Notes: generated by a model from the letters alone, not told the origin. DNA of 28,771 bases from Conidiobolus incongruus B7586 (GCA_000697335.1 JNEM01011956.1:1-28771); one strand, 5' to 3'. Counted from the stretch's first letter, positions 10,809 to 22,432 are shown. Program-made: numbers and translations.

Positions 10809-11048
10809 GTGACGATCACGTCATTTAATTCCAAATTTCATAATTTTTTGAATAAATTGGTGATTTTGGAATCCTCAATCAATCTAGATTATCTTATATC
10901 TCATTTCGATTATTCTAAACTAATACTTTTAGGCACTTTGACCAATAATTATAAATGGTATACAATTATTCGTAGGTTATATGATTATATTGAAAAATAT
11001 GTAAAATTTTTAAGACGCAATGGAGTTTCGTTACCTGAATTGGTATAA
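10809..11048 (+). other. Protein-like open frame without an ATG, divergent from MET10
   Basis: An 80-codon open stretch begins at a GTG and has no ATG in frame before its upstream stop or anywhere inside. Its end, WYTIIRRLYDYIEKYVKFLR, has a plausible amphipathic helical look. It could be the last exon of an unrecognised gene, a decayed gene, or chance. No splice acceptor that links it to an upstream exon is convincing, and the MET10 promoter overlaps it. I do not recognise a family. Confidence 0.15.
10810..10823. promoter_or_regulatory. Candidate bZIP site (paired CGTCA half-sites) upstream of MET10
   Basis: TGACGATCACGTCA carries inverted TGACG and CGTCA half-sites separated by 4 nt, 116 nt upstream of the MET10 start. 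Sulfur-assimilation genes of fungi are commonly controlled by bZIP factors (Met4, Cys3) and by Cbf1 at CACGTG-like sites; TCACGTCA resembles both half-types. It is G+C-rich in a very AT-rich promoter, which makes it stand out. No factor is assigned. Confidence 0.3.
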
Positions 11049-12506
11049 CCTCAATTTTTTATGACCTACAATAAATTTCGACTTTGGATTTTATTTTCAT
11101 TTAAATATTTTGTAATATTGATAATTATTAATGAATCAATATTAGTCATCAAATAATGATAAATAAGTTTGTCATATCAGTTTTCATTTTTATCTGAATG
11201 AAAATTTAAATAATGTTCAATAATATAATTCTAATTGAATTAAAATAACCGATTGATATAATGATATAAGACAAAAAGAAATGATGAATTAAATATATCT
11301 CTAAAAAACTAAATGAAAATATCTAACTTAATCTTTCAAACCCGTAAATAGTATTATATCAATACTTCTACTAAAAATTTAATACAAAAATATTCAAATA
11401 TGATCAATCATATTGAAACTGATAGGTTAAATCTTATAGCTATCTTAGTCAAAATATTGCTGATTGAGTGGTTATTGGATAATTATATATATATATAGTT
11501 TTATTTTACATTACTTTATTTTAATATATTTGATTTATGTATGATTTATATAAATCAGGTGAGTTTAAAAATCGTTTGAATAATCAACAAGTCGGAAATA
11601 GGGATATATTTGTTGAATTTGGTAGATATTAAATTAGTTGTAATAGATCTATATATATTGCATTATATGAGTTGAATAGGTCTTGAATAAAATATTTTGA
11701 ATAGATGTCAAACTATCAATATTATTAAATTTTGAACTATAAATACATTAAAAATGTAATATGACTTGACTGAATTTTAAAGTCATTAAATAGATAAAAT
11801 TATTTATTATCTAATTACATAGGTGAATATGCAAAGTATTCACTCTGATATTTAATATATGTTTGATACATAACAAAATTTTATCCAATAAGATCCAAAT
11901 TGAGCATTTTTATAAATAATCAAATTACTTATTGATAAAATATTATATATGTTCTATATTTGTGTTGTCATCATAATTATTTATTAAGTATAGTATTATT
12001 AAATAATACCCTGATTTAAAATCAACTCTAATATCATTTAAATTACCAAAATATAATTATTTTAGAAAAATTATTAAATTTTCTTAATTTTTGATTTTTG
12101 AGTAAATTATTAATAAATATTTATATCAGATATTTTATTTATCAAAAAATAAATATTTTAAATTATATACATTCCTATATGATATCTTTTTGATTAAAAT
12201 AATCTTTTTTAATATTTTAATTTTAATTTTTAATATATTGAAATTGAAAAATAATTATCAGAAATTTTATATTCTAATATTATTAGAAATTAATTTTAAA
12301 TACTTGAAATTTAAAGTTAAGAAACTATATATAAAAATAATATTTTATGAAAGACTATATTATTTATTAAATTTATTATATTCAAATTAAATAATATATT
12401 ATTTAGAATTTATAAAAATTCTAAAATCAATTAATCATATTATTTGATTTTTAATAAAATAAATATTTTTTATTTTAATTATAAAAATTATTAAGGTTAA
12501 TATATA
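11049..12506. other. AT-rich intergenic sequence left of the Tc1 element
   Basis: About 1.4 kb with no supported gene. An open frame at 12190-12390 is made almost only of Ile, Leu, Lys, Asn and Phe and is a chance product of the base composition. The TA dinucleotide at 12505-12506 is the left target duplication of the transposon that follows. Confidence 0.4.
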
Positions 12507-12727
12507 GTTATACACTAACCTGTAAAAGTGAGTCATAAAATCAAAAACACCTATATTTTTACTAATAACTTGATTAATATTTAATAAAATAAACCTAAAT
12601 TAAATAATTAAAATCTATTATATTTATTAGTTATATATATCATTAAATGATGATATTTAGCTATTAATTGGTTAAAATATAAACCTTTAAATTTTACCTA
12701 AAGTGAGTTATAAATTTGTGGGTTTTT
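12507..12727 (+). repeat. Left 221-bp terminal inverted repeat of the Tc1 element (IR/DR)
   Basis: The outer direct repeat is at 12507-12540 and the inner one at 12696-12727, about 175 bp apart. The outer one matches the right end at about 31 of 33 positions over TTATACACTAACC and the bases after it, the differences being G/A transitions. Confidence 0.88.
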
Positions 12728-12734
12728 GGTGATA

Positions 12735-13760
12735 AAAAAAAATTAAAACTTAGTGTATCTACCTTTAACTTTTCTAACTTCTTTAAGTTTGTGGGGTATA
12801 AAATCAACTAACTTTTTATAATAAGAAGGGTTAATTTTATTTTATACTTCTTAAAAATATTCCTAAAATTGATTTAAATTTTTTGTTGGGGGGAAAGCTT
12901 TAATAGCTTTTTTTAACTAATCCCAAAGGTGTTTAATTAGATTAAAGTTAAAAGATTGAAGAAGCTACTTTATAACTATTATCTTGTTATTTTTAAGTTA
13001 TTTGGTAGTAAAAGCTGTAGTATAGCAAAAGGTATTATCTTACTAGAAAATAACATCAGATTTGTTTAACCTATATTATTCAATGGTTTTTTTCAATTTA
13101 TTATTTAGAATACTTTAGTACATCTTAATATTAATTCCCCTATTAACTTTATAAAGATACCCTACACCTAAAGACAACATACATCCCTAAATAATAATTA
13201 ACCCACCATTATACTTTTAAGTAAAATTAACATAATAGTTATAAAGTAGTTTTGTATCTTTTTTAAAATATCTAGCTTTTTTATTAAATCTACTAAAGTA
13301 TATTTTTGTTTTATTAAACTAAATAACCTTACTCTAATTAGTTTTAGTTTAACATTAGTAGTGACATTTAAACTCTTACCTAGTTTTATAATGGGATTTT
13401 TTTAGTTGGGGGTGTTTTTTCTTAAAGTGTAAATAGTATCCATGCTAATATAAAGTATATATAATAGTATTAGTGTTAACTAATATTCTTGTATAGTTTT
13501 ATAGTTCCTGCTATATTTCTATAGTAGTACCATACTTACCTATATTAACTAACCTACAAATATACTTCTTATCATGTTTATCTATAATTCTAGTATACTT
13601 AAGTTTAAGTTTAAATGTTTTTTTATTGCTATTCTTAATAACTTTAACTATAGTAAACTAGCTAACACTAGTAATTCTAGCAATATCACAAGTTAATTTA
13701 CCTTTTTTATAAAGTTAATTAATGTACAGGTAGATTTTTTTAGAGAGGGATTTAGGTATA
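12735..13760 (-). pseudogene. Tc1 transposase relic (DD34E)
   Basis: Reading right to left, the minus strand shows Tc1 transposase landmarks in order. There is a helix-turn-helix region near 13620-13720. FNKTKIYF at about 13295-13318 stands where SDETKF (first catalytic Asp) is expected, and GCM near 13180 follows the usual W now read as stop. DNTFCYTT near 13020-13040 keeps the second catalytic Asp (codon 13037-13039). QSFNFNLIKHLWD near 12920-12960 replaces QSPDLNPIEHLWD, so the third catalytic Glu is Lys. The tail LVDFIPHKL and KGRYTKF is normal for the family. Each mismatch against the usual motif can be explained by G-to-A or C-to-T. No functional protein is encoded. Confidence 0.85.
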
Positions 13761-13870
13761 ATAATACTAATAAAAAAAATTTAGTATATCTGTAAAATAT
13801 TATATAAAATAATAACAAAGAGAGAAAAAAGATATGGTTATATATTGTTAAATATATCCTCTTATCTCAA

Positions 13871-14091
13871 ATACCCACAAATTTATAACTTACCTTGGTT
13901 AAATATTAAAGGTTAATATTTTTGCTAATAGTTTACTAAATATATCTTAATATATTTATTTATTATTAAATAATATACCTTAATTATATATTATAGTTTC
14001 AAGTAATCTAATATATACAATTGTTTTAGTTATTAATTAAAATATATATATTTTTAATTTTATGACTTACTTTTATAGGTTAGTGTATAAG
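13871..14091 (-). repeat. Right 221-bp terminal inverted repeat of the Tc1 element (IR/DR)
   Basis: Inverted partner of 12507-12727. The inner direct repeat is at 13871-13899 and the outer at 14058-14091, with the same roughly 175-bp spacing as on the left, so both repeats are complete. Confidence 0.88.
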
Positions 14092-14093
14092 TA

Positions 14094-16030
14094 AATTATA
14101 TTTTTTAAAATTTAAAATTAATTTGATTAAAAGAATATAAATAAATTCATAACTTAACAAAAAGCTTAAAATAATATTAGTTATATTTAAAAAATTCTTT
14201 TATTATATAAGTAAAAAATTATATATTAAACTTTTTTAATTAAAAAATCTCAAAATCATCAAATATGAAGTTAAAATATTCTTTATACAGATTTTAATAT
14301 ATTGGTTTTCTATTTATCAACAATTATTGAATATTATAAATTTAAAATTATAAAAATGAAATATACTGTTTATTTAATTTTTAAAATATATATCAATTCA
14401 AAAATTTATAGAATTTTGTTAAATAAACATAATTTCTGATGAATATAATAAAATTTTTATTTAAATATATTAAGTAATTTAATAATTTTGATATAAAAAA
14501 CCAAAAGAAATATTATATTCAAAAAAACAACAAATTATACTATATGTAATATCAAGGACTTTAATTAAATAAATAATATATTTAAAAAATATATATTTAT
14601 AAAGCAATTTAATTATTAAATAGGAAACCAAATTTCAATATTTAATAATTAATTTTATTATTATAATAAATATTTTAAAGTATGACAGGAGTTATCAATA
14701 ATGATAAAATATAAAATTTAATAAATTTATACCTTTTCAAAATTATATATTAATAAATATATAATAATTTTAATTAAAAATTATACTTTTATTTAATTCA
14801 AAATATTATAAAAAATTAATTGATTTAAATAATATAAATTCTAAAGTATTTTATTGGGATTTAACTATAAACATTTTATTCTAAAATAAACTTATATTTC
14901 AATAATCATGTATTTTCAAGATTTACTTTTTATTTCAAATTAAACTAATTCATATAAATATCAATGAAATTTGATTTTAAAACTTTAGCCAAAAAGCTAA
15001 TATCTCTATAACAATTTCTCAAAAAATTATAAAATAAGTATAGCAAACAAAATCCGGATTGACATTTATATTCAAAATAAACATGATAATCTCATATTCT
15101 TTTTATTTTTAATGAATTTTAAATTACCAGCTATTTAATATTTATTTGAACTTACTACTTAAATATTTATTAAATATTTTTTAAGAATGAAATATGAATG
15201 ATATTATTTCTACTAAATTTTAAGGATAATAATTCAAGTCATTTTAAACTTAAAAAATATTATTATGACCCTTTAGATCAGATTATTAATCCAGAATTGA
15301 AAATATCTTTCTCAGTACTAGGATACTCTAATTAAAAAATAATAAAAATACAAAATGATTTTTTCCGAGGGTATTACAAGAATCAATGAATTTCTTAAGA
15401 ATTATGTAATTAAATGTAAAACATTAATATATCAAATTCTTACTAATCAATCTATAATAAGCTTTGGTAGATATATAGCTTTCATATTTTATTCGAAAAT
15501 TATCATCAAGCAAGGGCAAAAATGCTCTTTCTATTGAAAATATATATATAAATAAAATTCTAGAAATATTAATTAAATATCTTTTTGTTAATTTTAAAGT
15601 GTAAATCTATTGAAATATACTGTACAAACCAGTATTTTATTAAAAATTTTAGAGAAAATAAAAACTTAATTTAAATAATAGGGTGAACTTGATTCATAAT
15701 CTGATAAATTATAATCTAAATTTTCTTAGAATTTTTATATAATATATTTGATTTAATTAATAAATATCAGAATAGCTAATTAGAAATACAGTTGAATTTA
15801 ATACAATTTTAGAGTATGATTAAAAATCGCGAGTAAATAAAAATGTAATCCAAAAATCGGTTTCAACAAATTTTATTACTTAAATTGAAAGTATCAATTT
15901 GTAATATTCATTATATACTGAATAGAATTATATTATACTTTATTATAATAGACCAAATTTTTTATAATTCCATTGGGATATATAGCAAATTATCAATTAA
16001 AATATTATACTGAAAAAAAATTCTTTTTCA
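14094..16030. other. AT-rich intergenic sequence between the Tc1 element and the first family relic
   Basis: Nearly 2 kb with no supported gene. A 60-codon open frame at 15355-15537 has no recognisable feature and a composition expected by chance. No tRNA or simple repeat stands out. Confidence 0.4.
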
Positions 16031-16273
16031 ATGAAATTAAATTTAGATAGCTTGAAAATTTGCAATAATTTAATTTTTTGTAAATTTTCAAGAAATATAC
16101 TAGCATTAACAAATTATATTATCTCTTCTTACAACTCACAGACACTTCAAGATCAATCAAAATTTTCTGTGATTTACCAAATTAATCCAGAAGACTTGAA
16201 CCAATCTCTATCAATATATACAACATCTAATAATAGTTCTGATGAATTGCCTACTTATTATCATTGGCAATAA
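16031..16273 (+). pseudogene. Degenerate copy of the PPxY membrane-protein family (80 codons)
   Basis: The C-terminal half aligns with the five intact paralogues downstream: INPEDLNQSLSIYTTSNN against their NPEDLIEPLPVYTPPNN, then LPTYYHWQ against PPTYFHS or PPSYYRS. The first tyrosine motif is reduced to ISSYNSQ and the second to LSIY; only the last (LPTY) would still fit an L/PPxY ligand. The N-terminal half has lost the hydrophobic membrane helix and the MHLNKR start, which suggests a deletion or heavy drift. The frame is open but the protein is unlikely to work like its relatives. The shared TATAAATA promoter and the TAAGATACTGG stop context are missing, although TTGGGAT at 15973-15979 might be a trace of the upstream box. 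It is the oldest-looking and leftmost member of the array. Confidence 0.65.
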
Positions 16274-16789
16274 TAATAATGTTTTAATGAAATTTCAATT
16301 GTTAGCATATATATATATATAAATTCACAATTTTAAAATTAATGAATTTTTAATTTATAACTATAATTTCTTACTATAACCATGAAAGAGTCATTTTCAA
16401 AGTGTTTTACTTATTTATAATATTAGTTATCTCATTATAATAATTGAATAATTAAATAATTAAGATGTTTTTTATTAAATATTTATCTAATATATTTTTG
16501 CATTAAAAAATTGTTTAAGTAAAAAATCATCTTTCATAAATACTTTTATTTTTAAAATTCAGCTTGAAGTATTAATTATTTTAAATATTTACATAATTAA
16601 AACCCATATAATGAAAATTTTATTGATATTGTTATCAGCTAATTTATTTATTAACCCAAATTTTAGCAAAATTTAATATTATACTTAAATATCATATATT
16701 AGTGAAATATGATATTTTTATTTATTTTTTAATATATTTCAATAACTCAGTAAATCTTAATCTTTAAATATTACTTTAAATTTGAAGAA
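16274..16789. other. AT-rich spacer between the family relic and the mariner element
   Basis: About 500 bases with no gene. A short (AT)n run lies at 16309-16321. Nothing else is visible. Confidence 0.4.
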
Positions 16790-18056
16790 ATGGGAAATTT
16801 TTTAATTTCTGATTTTTCAAACATATTATTAGTTTGAAATAAATAAATATATATAAAGTTAATAGGAAATTATATATTTTTAATATATATATAATAATTT
16901 TTTTGATTAAAAAATTAACTTTTTAAAATTGGCTGTTTAATTTAATTATGCTTAAACTAAATAATAATCATCAAAAGTTTTTATTTTAGTATTAGTAAAA
17001 CTTTACTATAAATCTTTTAAAATTATTTAAAATTTACAAACAGCTTTTAGTAATAAAATATTATTTAAATTAATAATTTATTACTAGGTAAATTACTTTA
17101 AAGCTAGAAAAGAAACTATCTAAAACCTGTTAAAATTTAAAAAATTAACTTCAATTATTATTTTTTTAATTATTAATAAAATGAAAAAATATATTGAAAA
17201 GTACCTTTTTATTTCAGCTAGAAAATTATCTAAGCACTTTAATATTAGTTTTACAAGTATATTATATATATTAAAGTTTAAACTTAAATTAATAAATAAA
17301 AATATAAAATAAATATCTTATAATTTAACTAAAGCTTAGAAAAAAATTAAAGTAACTATTATTAAATGAAACTTACTAAAATATTACTAGAAGCTTAAAC
17401 TTTTATACTAAATAACTATAATTAATGAATCTTAAATCTCTATATATAATCTTTTACTAAAACACAAATCAAAATGTTAGATTAAGTTAAATCAACTTTT
17501 TCTACAAATCCCTTTAAATAAACACTTTATTAATAAGTGAATATTAATTATTATAATAGATTATAATAGTATATACTATTCTTATTTAGTTTTTGAAAGA
17601 AAATTAATTAATAGTAAATTTTATATTGTTTTTTTAAATAAAAGTATTTCTAATTAGTGTTTTCAATATAATTTAAGAAAACCTATTATTTTACATGATA
17701 ATTGTAAAATTCATCAATCTAAAGCTATAAAAAACTTTCTAATTAAAAATAACTAGAAAAAACTACTACATCTAGTATATTCTTTAGATTATAACCTATG
17801 TAATTATAATTGCTTTAGGTAATTAAAAAACCAGTTTATAAGAAAGAAAATTTCTACAAGAAAATTTAATTGGTTTGTGAAATATCAAATTTCAGTCTTT
17901 AATAAAAAGAATTGTTTTTTAAGTGTTAGATCTTTGCTAAAAGTATAGCAAAAAGTTATTAATAATAAAAGAAACTATTAAATTTATATTATATATCTAT
18001 TTTTATATATTATATATTAAAATATTTATTTATTTTCAATTGCAAAAAATTCCCAT
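16790..18056 (+). mobile_element. Mariner-type (DD34D) DNA transposon, near full length, decayed
   Basis: The plus strand reads as a mariner-like transposase. A helix-turn-helix start (ATG at 17181; SARKLSKHFNISFTSIL) is followed by TINES*IS near 17420, where a mariner would have DESW. The segment LHDNCKIHQSKAIKNFL (second Asp codon 17697-17699) and then YSLDYNLCNY stand for the usual YSPDxxPxDY. Exactly 34 residues separate the second and third catalytic positions, the DD34D spacing. The first and third Asp are now Asn. Candidate ends are ATGGGAAATTTTTT (16790-16803) and AAAAAATTCCCAT (18044-18056). They give 1267 bp, right for mariner, but a TA duplication is not clear, so the ends are tentative. 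A partial second copy lies at 1-595. The element separates the relic and the first intact family gene. Confidence 0.75.
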
Positions 18057-19191
18057 TATTAAAAATACAGAGTAATAATTGTAAATGATCCAATTAATTC
18101 AAATTCATATATAAATTTAATATTCAATATAAATCAATTTAATATATAGACCATTTTAGGGAATATTAATAATAGAAATTAAACTATTATTAGACTGTAT
18201 ATAGATATAATTTCACATTGTATATACTAAAAATGTGTTTATTTTTTCAGAGGATATTATATTTTTATAAGTTGATTTTTACCTTATAGTTTTATATTTA
18301 ATTAATAATATCAATTTTATAATTTTATAACTTAACATTATAACTACATATTATAGATATAATATAAAATAAAAATCTATATAATTTAACAAATGAAATC
18401 AAAAACCATGAATAAATCAATAATATTTACTTAATTTTAAATTAATATATATCGATAAAAGCAATATAAATATCCTGTCTTAAATTCAACAAAATAATTA
18501 TTATATGTTAATTTCTGTATAATTACTGAATTAATATATATATATGTTTCTGAGCTATATAAGATCTAAAAAAATAATATAATTTGAAACTCTATATGGA
18601 TATCAATTATAGTACTTCTTCAATACCTGTTGATATTGATTATTTTAATTTGAATAACTGTATGTAAATCAATATAAGCTGTAACTAAAATTATAATTTT
18701 TCAATCATAAAATCTTAAGCAAACTGAATCAATTCATATTTAAATACAGTATATTGATAAAATTATAGTTTTATAGATAATTGGTAATTTGAATTAAAAA
18801 AATATTTAATTGGAATTTAATATTAATATATGTCAAAATTGCATATCCTTTAATCCCTGGTATAAATTTTATTTCTTTTGATTCTAATTTTCAATTGAAA
18901 GTTTGAAAAAAATTTAAAGTTCTATTTAGAAATTTATGACTGTGAAATATTTGCTAATACAATTCAATTTATTAAAACATATTAAGACTTACATCATCAA
19001 GAATGATTATATATCTTCTATTGAATTTTTAAAGTAATAATATTCCTCTTTGCTATAAAAAAATTAATGAATTTCTTAAGATAGCTATAAAACAAAATCT
19101 ATGATTTTTATATCATATTTTTCAATTTTGATTTTTTCAAGATTACCAAATTTATTGATCAAATAAGTTGGAAATAGCGATATTAATAAAG
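18057..19191. other. AT-rich spacer upstream of the first intact family gene
   Basis: About 1.1 kb with no gene or repeat that I can support. The promoter cassette of the 19280 gene begins right at its end. Confidence 0.4.
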
Positions 19192-19224
19192 CTGCGAGAT
19201 CATAACCTAAATTTATATAAATAC
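19192..19224 (+). promoter_or_regulatory. Promoter cassette of family copy 1 (CTGCGAGAT + TATAAATAC)
   Basis: CTGCGAGAT at 19192-19200 and TATAAATAC at 19216-19224, start-to-start 24 nt, 64 nt from the TATA box to the ATG. The same pair at the same spacing precedes copies 2 and 3. Confidence 0.65.
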
Positions 19225-19279
19225 TTTAATAATATCTCGTAAAATCAAAGACCGTTCAAATTATTAATATTGACTATAA

Positions 19280-19576
19280 ATGCATTTAAATAAAAGATTT
19301 TCCAGCGTGCGTTCAACTACATTTCTTTTAATATGTGTAGGTTTTGGAATTCTTGTCATTCTTGTCATTATTATACTTTTAGTCAATGCAGACCATTCAA
19401 GCAATAACCCAACAACAACAGACACCATCCCTCCTTACAATCCACAGCCTCACCAACTTCACTCAAATCCTTCCCAAACTCAACAAAGTAATCCAGAAGA
19501 TTTGATAGAACCATTACCGTTGTATACACCACCAAATAATAATACTGGAAAACCTCCAACATATTTTCACTCCTAA
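19280..19576 (+). CDS. Small single-pass membrane protein with L/PPxY motifs, family copy 1 (98 aa)
   Basis: A 98-aa protein with a short basic N-terminus (MHLNKR), one hydrophobic helix at about residues 13-35 (TTFLLICVGFGILVILVIII) and a proline-rich tail. The tail has three tyrosine motifs in the family's fixed order: IPPY, LPLY and, at the end, PPTY. PPxY and LPxY bind WW domains of Nedd4/Rsp5-type ubiquitin ligases, so the tail should face the cytosol. Unlike copies 2-5 it lacks the basic Lys/Arg-rich stop-transfer after the helix and ends in YFHS instead of YYRS or YYQS. There are no introns. The stop overlaps TAAGATACTGGAA, shared with copies 2 and 4. The ATG sits 64 nt after the TATA box and starts the conserved M-H/Y-L-N/H-K/R-R block. 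The adaptor role is inferred; nothing indicates enzymatic activity. Confidence 0.85.
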   Translation: MHLNKRFSSVRSTTFLLICVGFGILVILVIIILLVNADHSSNNPTTTDTIPPYNPQPHQLHSNPSQTQQSNPEDLIEPLPLYTPPNNNTGKPPTYFHS

Positions 19577-22399
19577 GATACTGGAATTAACTTCTAGAAA
19601 TGTAATGTTCATGAACAATTTAGCACAAAAAAAATTAATTATTACATTTGACTTTAAGATATTCACGGATTTACAATTTTAATTGAAAGTTAATACAGAA
19701 ATTCACATAATATTATAACTAAGGTCAATGATATTGAAATATAGTTAAATGAGATAAAATGACTTTATAATATTTACGAAATCACATTCTTTAACCCATT
19801 ATATAATCTTAACTATATTATTATTATTATTATTATATTACCCATATATTTTAATATTATATAGATATTTTGCTTTATTGATAATATTTTGATAGTTTTC
19901 ACTATAAAAATTTTATTTAAATTATATCAACAAGTGTTATATTTTTAATAATATCAATTTGTCTTAGATAATTAAATCAATATTATTCCTAATTCAGACT
20001 GGATTTATTGACCCATATTCATATAATCCTTTTTTCTCTTTGTTAGATTTAATTAAATCCTATGTCATTCACTGAATAAACTATTTAAATCAAGCAATGA
20101 TAAATTGGATATTTTGCTATAATGTTTAAATAGTAACTTAATATGAAAGAACAAAATTAATAAATAAATTTAATTAATTTTATTACAAGTATTTTTCTAA
20201 CTATAGTCTTTATTTATAAAATATATTACAAATTATAACTTAAGTTAAAATAGGGTACAAAATGAAAATCTGTGATATTAACTAATATAACTTTTTTATT
20301 TTGATTTTTAAATAAAATTGAATTTATTCACTATTAAATAAATTATTCCACTAAATATAACTATTATAATTCAATTATAAATACCTTTGATGATATTCCA
20401 AATTTATGAATTAAAATAATAAAAACATGAATCATAATATTGAATTGAATTGAATTGAATCAACTTGACATTTTAAATAATTAATAGTCTATCATTTAAT
20501 ATTGAAAAGGTCAATATAATTTAATCTTCATTAATATTCAAATTTTAAAAATCCTTCATTTAAAGAGATTAAATTTAATACATATTTAAATATTTTAAAC
20601 TGAGTTAAGATATTAAAATTAATTATTTAATATAAAAGATAGTTAATTTTACCTTCAATTACAATAGTCTTTAACTTAAATTTTAACTTTATAAGCAATA
20701 TAAATCATTTAATTTGAAATTCATAATTGATCAAATATATAATATTCAATATTGTTTATTTGTTATATATTGCAAAATAATAATTTATTAACATTCATGT
20801 AAATATTTTGAAAATATATATCTTTTACTATTATTTTTAAATCAATATATATATATAATTTTATATTTACAAAATTCATTCAATAAATGAAGGTATATTA
20901 TAATTTAATAATAAAATTTTGATATATATGAATATATAGCATTATTATTGAAATCCAATTCAAATAATAAAAATACTTCCAGATTTATTGATACTTCACA
21001 CCAAATTTTGATTAGATCTTTGGTAGTTCATAATTATACAACAAAGTTATTATTTATTATTGAATTCCTTGAAATCAAGAATTTCATCTTTAAAAATAAT
21101 TATATTTTTATTAAAATTGATATATTTTGTATTTACTAAATTATTAAAAATTATATTGATTATCTAATTTAGCAAAATTTAAATATTTTAAAACTATGAC
21201 ATTAGGAATAAAAATTTAAATATATAAGGAATGAAACTAATAAGGATACATTAATAATGATCAATTATTCATTAAAGCATTAATATCTAAAAGTATAATA
21301 ATTATTCTAATGTTGTATGTTAAAAGATGTTGACAACATCAATTAATATATCATATAGATAGATAAATAGAAATTGTGATTATTATAAAATTATTAGATT
21401 TAATTTTTTTTGTTATTATTTTCACCTTTATATAATAACATAACATTCTCAAAATATAGTTGATATTCTAAATATTTAAAAATAATTTTTATTCAATTAT
21501 TAGCCATTCAAATTCTAATAGAGTATTCAATTTAGATGAAATAATTAAATTGATAGTTTCCAATTAATATGAATAATATAGATCTCTGATATATGTTTAA
21601 GAAAATAAATCTGATTAATAAATTTAAATATATTAACTAGAAGCCAGAATATCACCTAACCCTTTAGAAAATATTTTTCGGATGAATAGATACTAGTGAA
21701 AGTTTAAGGTATGTATCATGTAATAAGCGAGGTCTTGCAATGCATTAAACATGTCAAATTCTTGGTAAATAATCAAACAAGTATCCGCAGAAAATGAAAA
21801 TTTTCGGATTCAAAAAAATCAAATTGAAGGGTTTTTATTTATGTAGAATATATTGAAAAATTTTCAAATATTGAATCTAATATAGATAAAAATTTATAGA
21901 TTACAAAATAAATTCTATCCTTTTGATAATAATATTAGAAAATATCCAATTAATTTGATTTAAACAAACATTAATCATTATAATTTATTTACGCAAATTT
22001 TATTATAATTTTTATTGAATATTTGTAATGAATCAAATTAATAAATAATTGAATATTGTGTATTTATCTAAATTAAGTATTTTACTGTAACTAATGTGTT
22101 CTAATTAGAAATTTGTGATTGGATAAAAATTTAGCGCAGAAATTTAAAATTTTTTATATTTTATTTTTTAAACTGAATAAATTGATTTTAAACAATTAAT
22201 TATTTATTTCAAAGTACTATATTTTTTTTAATAAAATTAATTGTAAATACATATGACTTAAATATACAATATAATTGCATTTGATTGATTTTCTAATATT
22301 GATATTTGATAAATCGTGTAAGATTTTTTATTTATATTAATATTGCAGGATTCGAATTTTGAATGTTTTAATTGGCTAAAAATTTTCATCTAAATTGGT
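19577..22399. other. Long AT-rich spacer between family copies 1 and 2
   Basis: About 2.8 kb without a supported gene. It holds a short (TTA)n run near 19819-19835 and a (GAATT)n run at 20441-20461. A less AT-rich patch at 21640-21800 repeats TTTTCGGAT about 120 bp apart, but no reading frame there looks coding. An open frame at 20948-21139 is a chance product. Confidence 0.4.
20441..20461. repeat. (GAATT)n pentanucleotide microsatellite, about 4 units
   Basis: Four tandem units of TTGAA/GAATT in the spacer; short and not obviously functional. Confidence 0.5.
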
Positions 22400-22432
22400 C
22401 TGCGAGATTAAAACAAAAACTAGTATAAATAC
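22400..22432 (+). promoter_or_regulatory. Promoter cassette of family copy 2 (CTGCGAGAT + TATAAATAC)
   Basis: CTGCGAGAT at 22400-22408 and TATAAATAC at 22424-22432, start-to-start 24 nt, 65 nt before the ATG. Both boxes are identical to those of copy 1, although the sequence between them is not. Confidence 0.65.

Larger units (their letters stand above)
12507..14091 (-). mobile_element. Tc1-type (DD34E) DNA transposon, full length but decayed, 1585 bp
   Basis: The element runs from a terminal TTATACACTAACC (after one mismatched outermost base) to its inverted copy and is flanked by TA on both sides (12505-12506 and 14092-14093), the hallmark of Tc1/mariner insertion. Each inverted repeat is 221 bp and has an outer and an inner copy of an AGTGAGT(C/T)ATAAA direct repeat, the IR/DR architecture. 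The minus strand reads as a Tc1 transposase whose catalytic second Asp and third acidic position are separated by exactly 34 residues. It is inactive: the reading has many stops and lost catalytic residues. The substitutions appear to be C-to-T and G-to-A. I found no CpG dinucleotide anywhere in the element. It is a single, non-nested insertion in intergenic DNA. Confidence 0.9.

Noticed and set aside
11575-11745. Possible seventh array relic: AAGTCGGAAATAGGGATAT resembles the sequence upstream of copy 1, and TATAAATACATT lies further on
   Set aside because: The distance between the two elements does not match, and no trace of the conserved tail follows.
12190-12390. 66-codon plus-strand frame
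   Set aside because: Composed almost entirely of Ile, Leu, Lys, Asn, Phe and Tyr, as expected by chance in DNA this AT-rich.
15355-15537. 60-codon plus-strand frame
   Set aside because: No similarity to the family copies nearby, no promoter cassette, and chance-like composition.
20948-21139. 63-codon plus-strand frame
   Set aside because: Begins without ATG and has chance-like composition; no conserved element around it.
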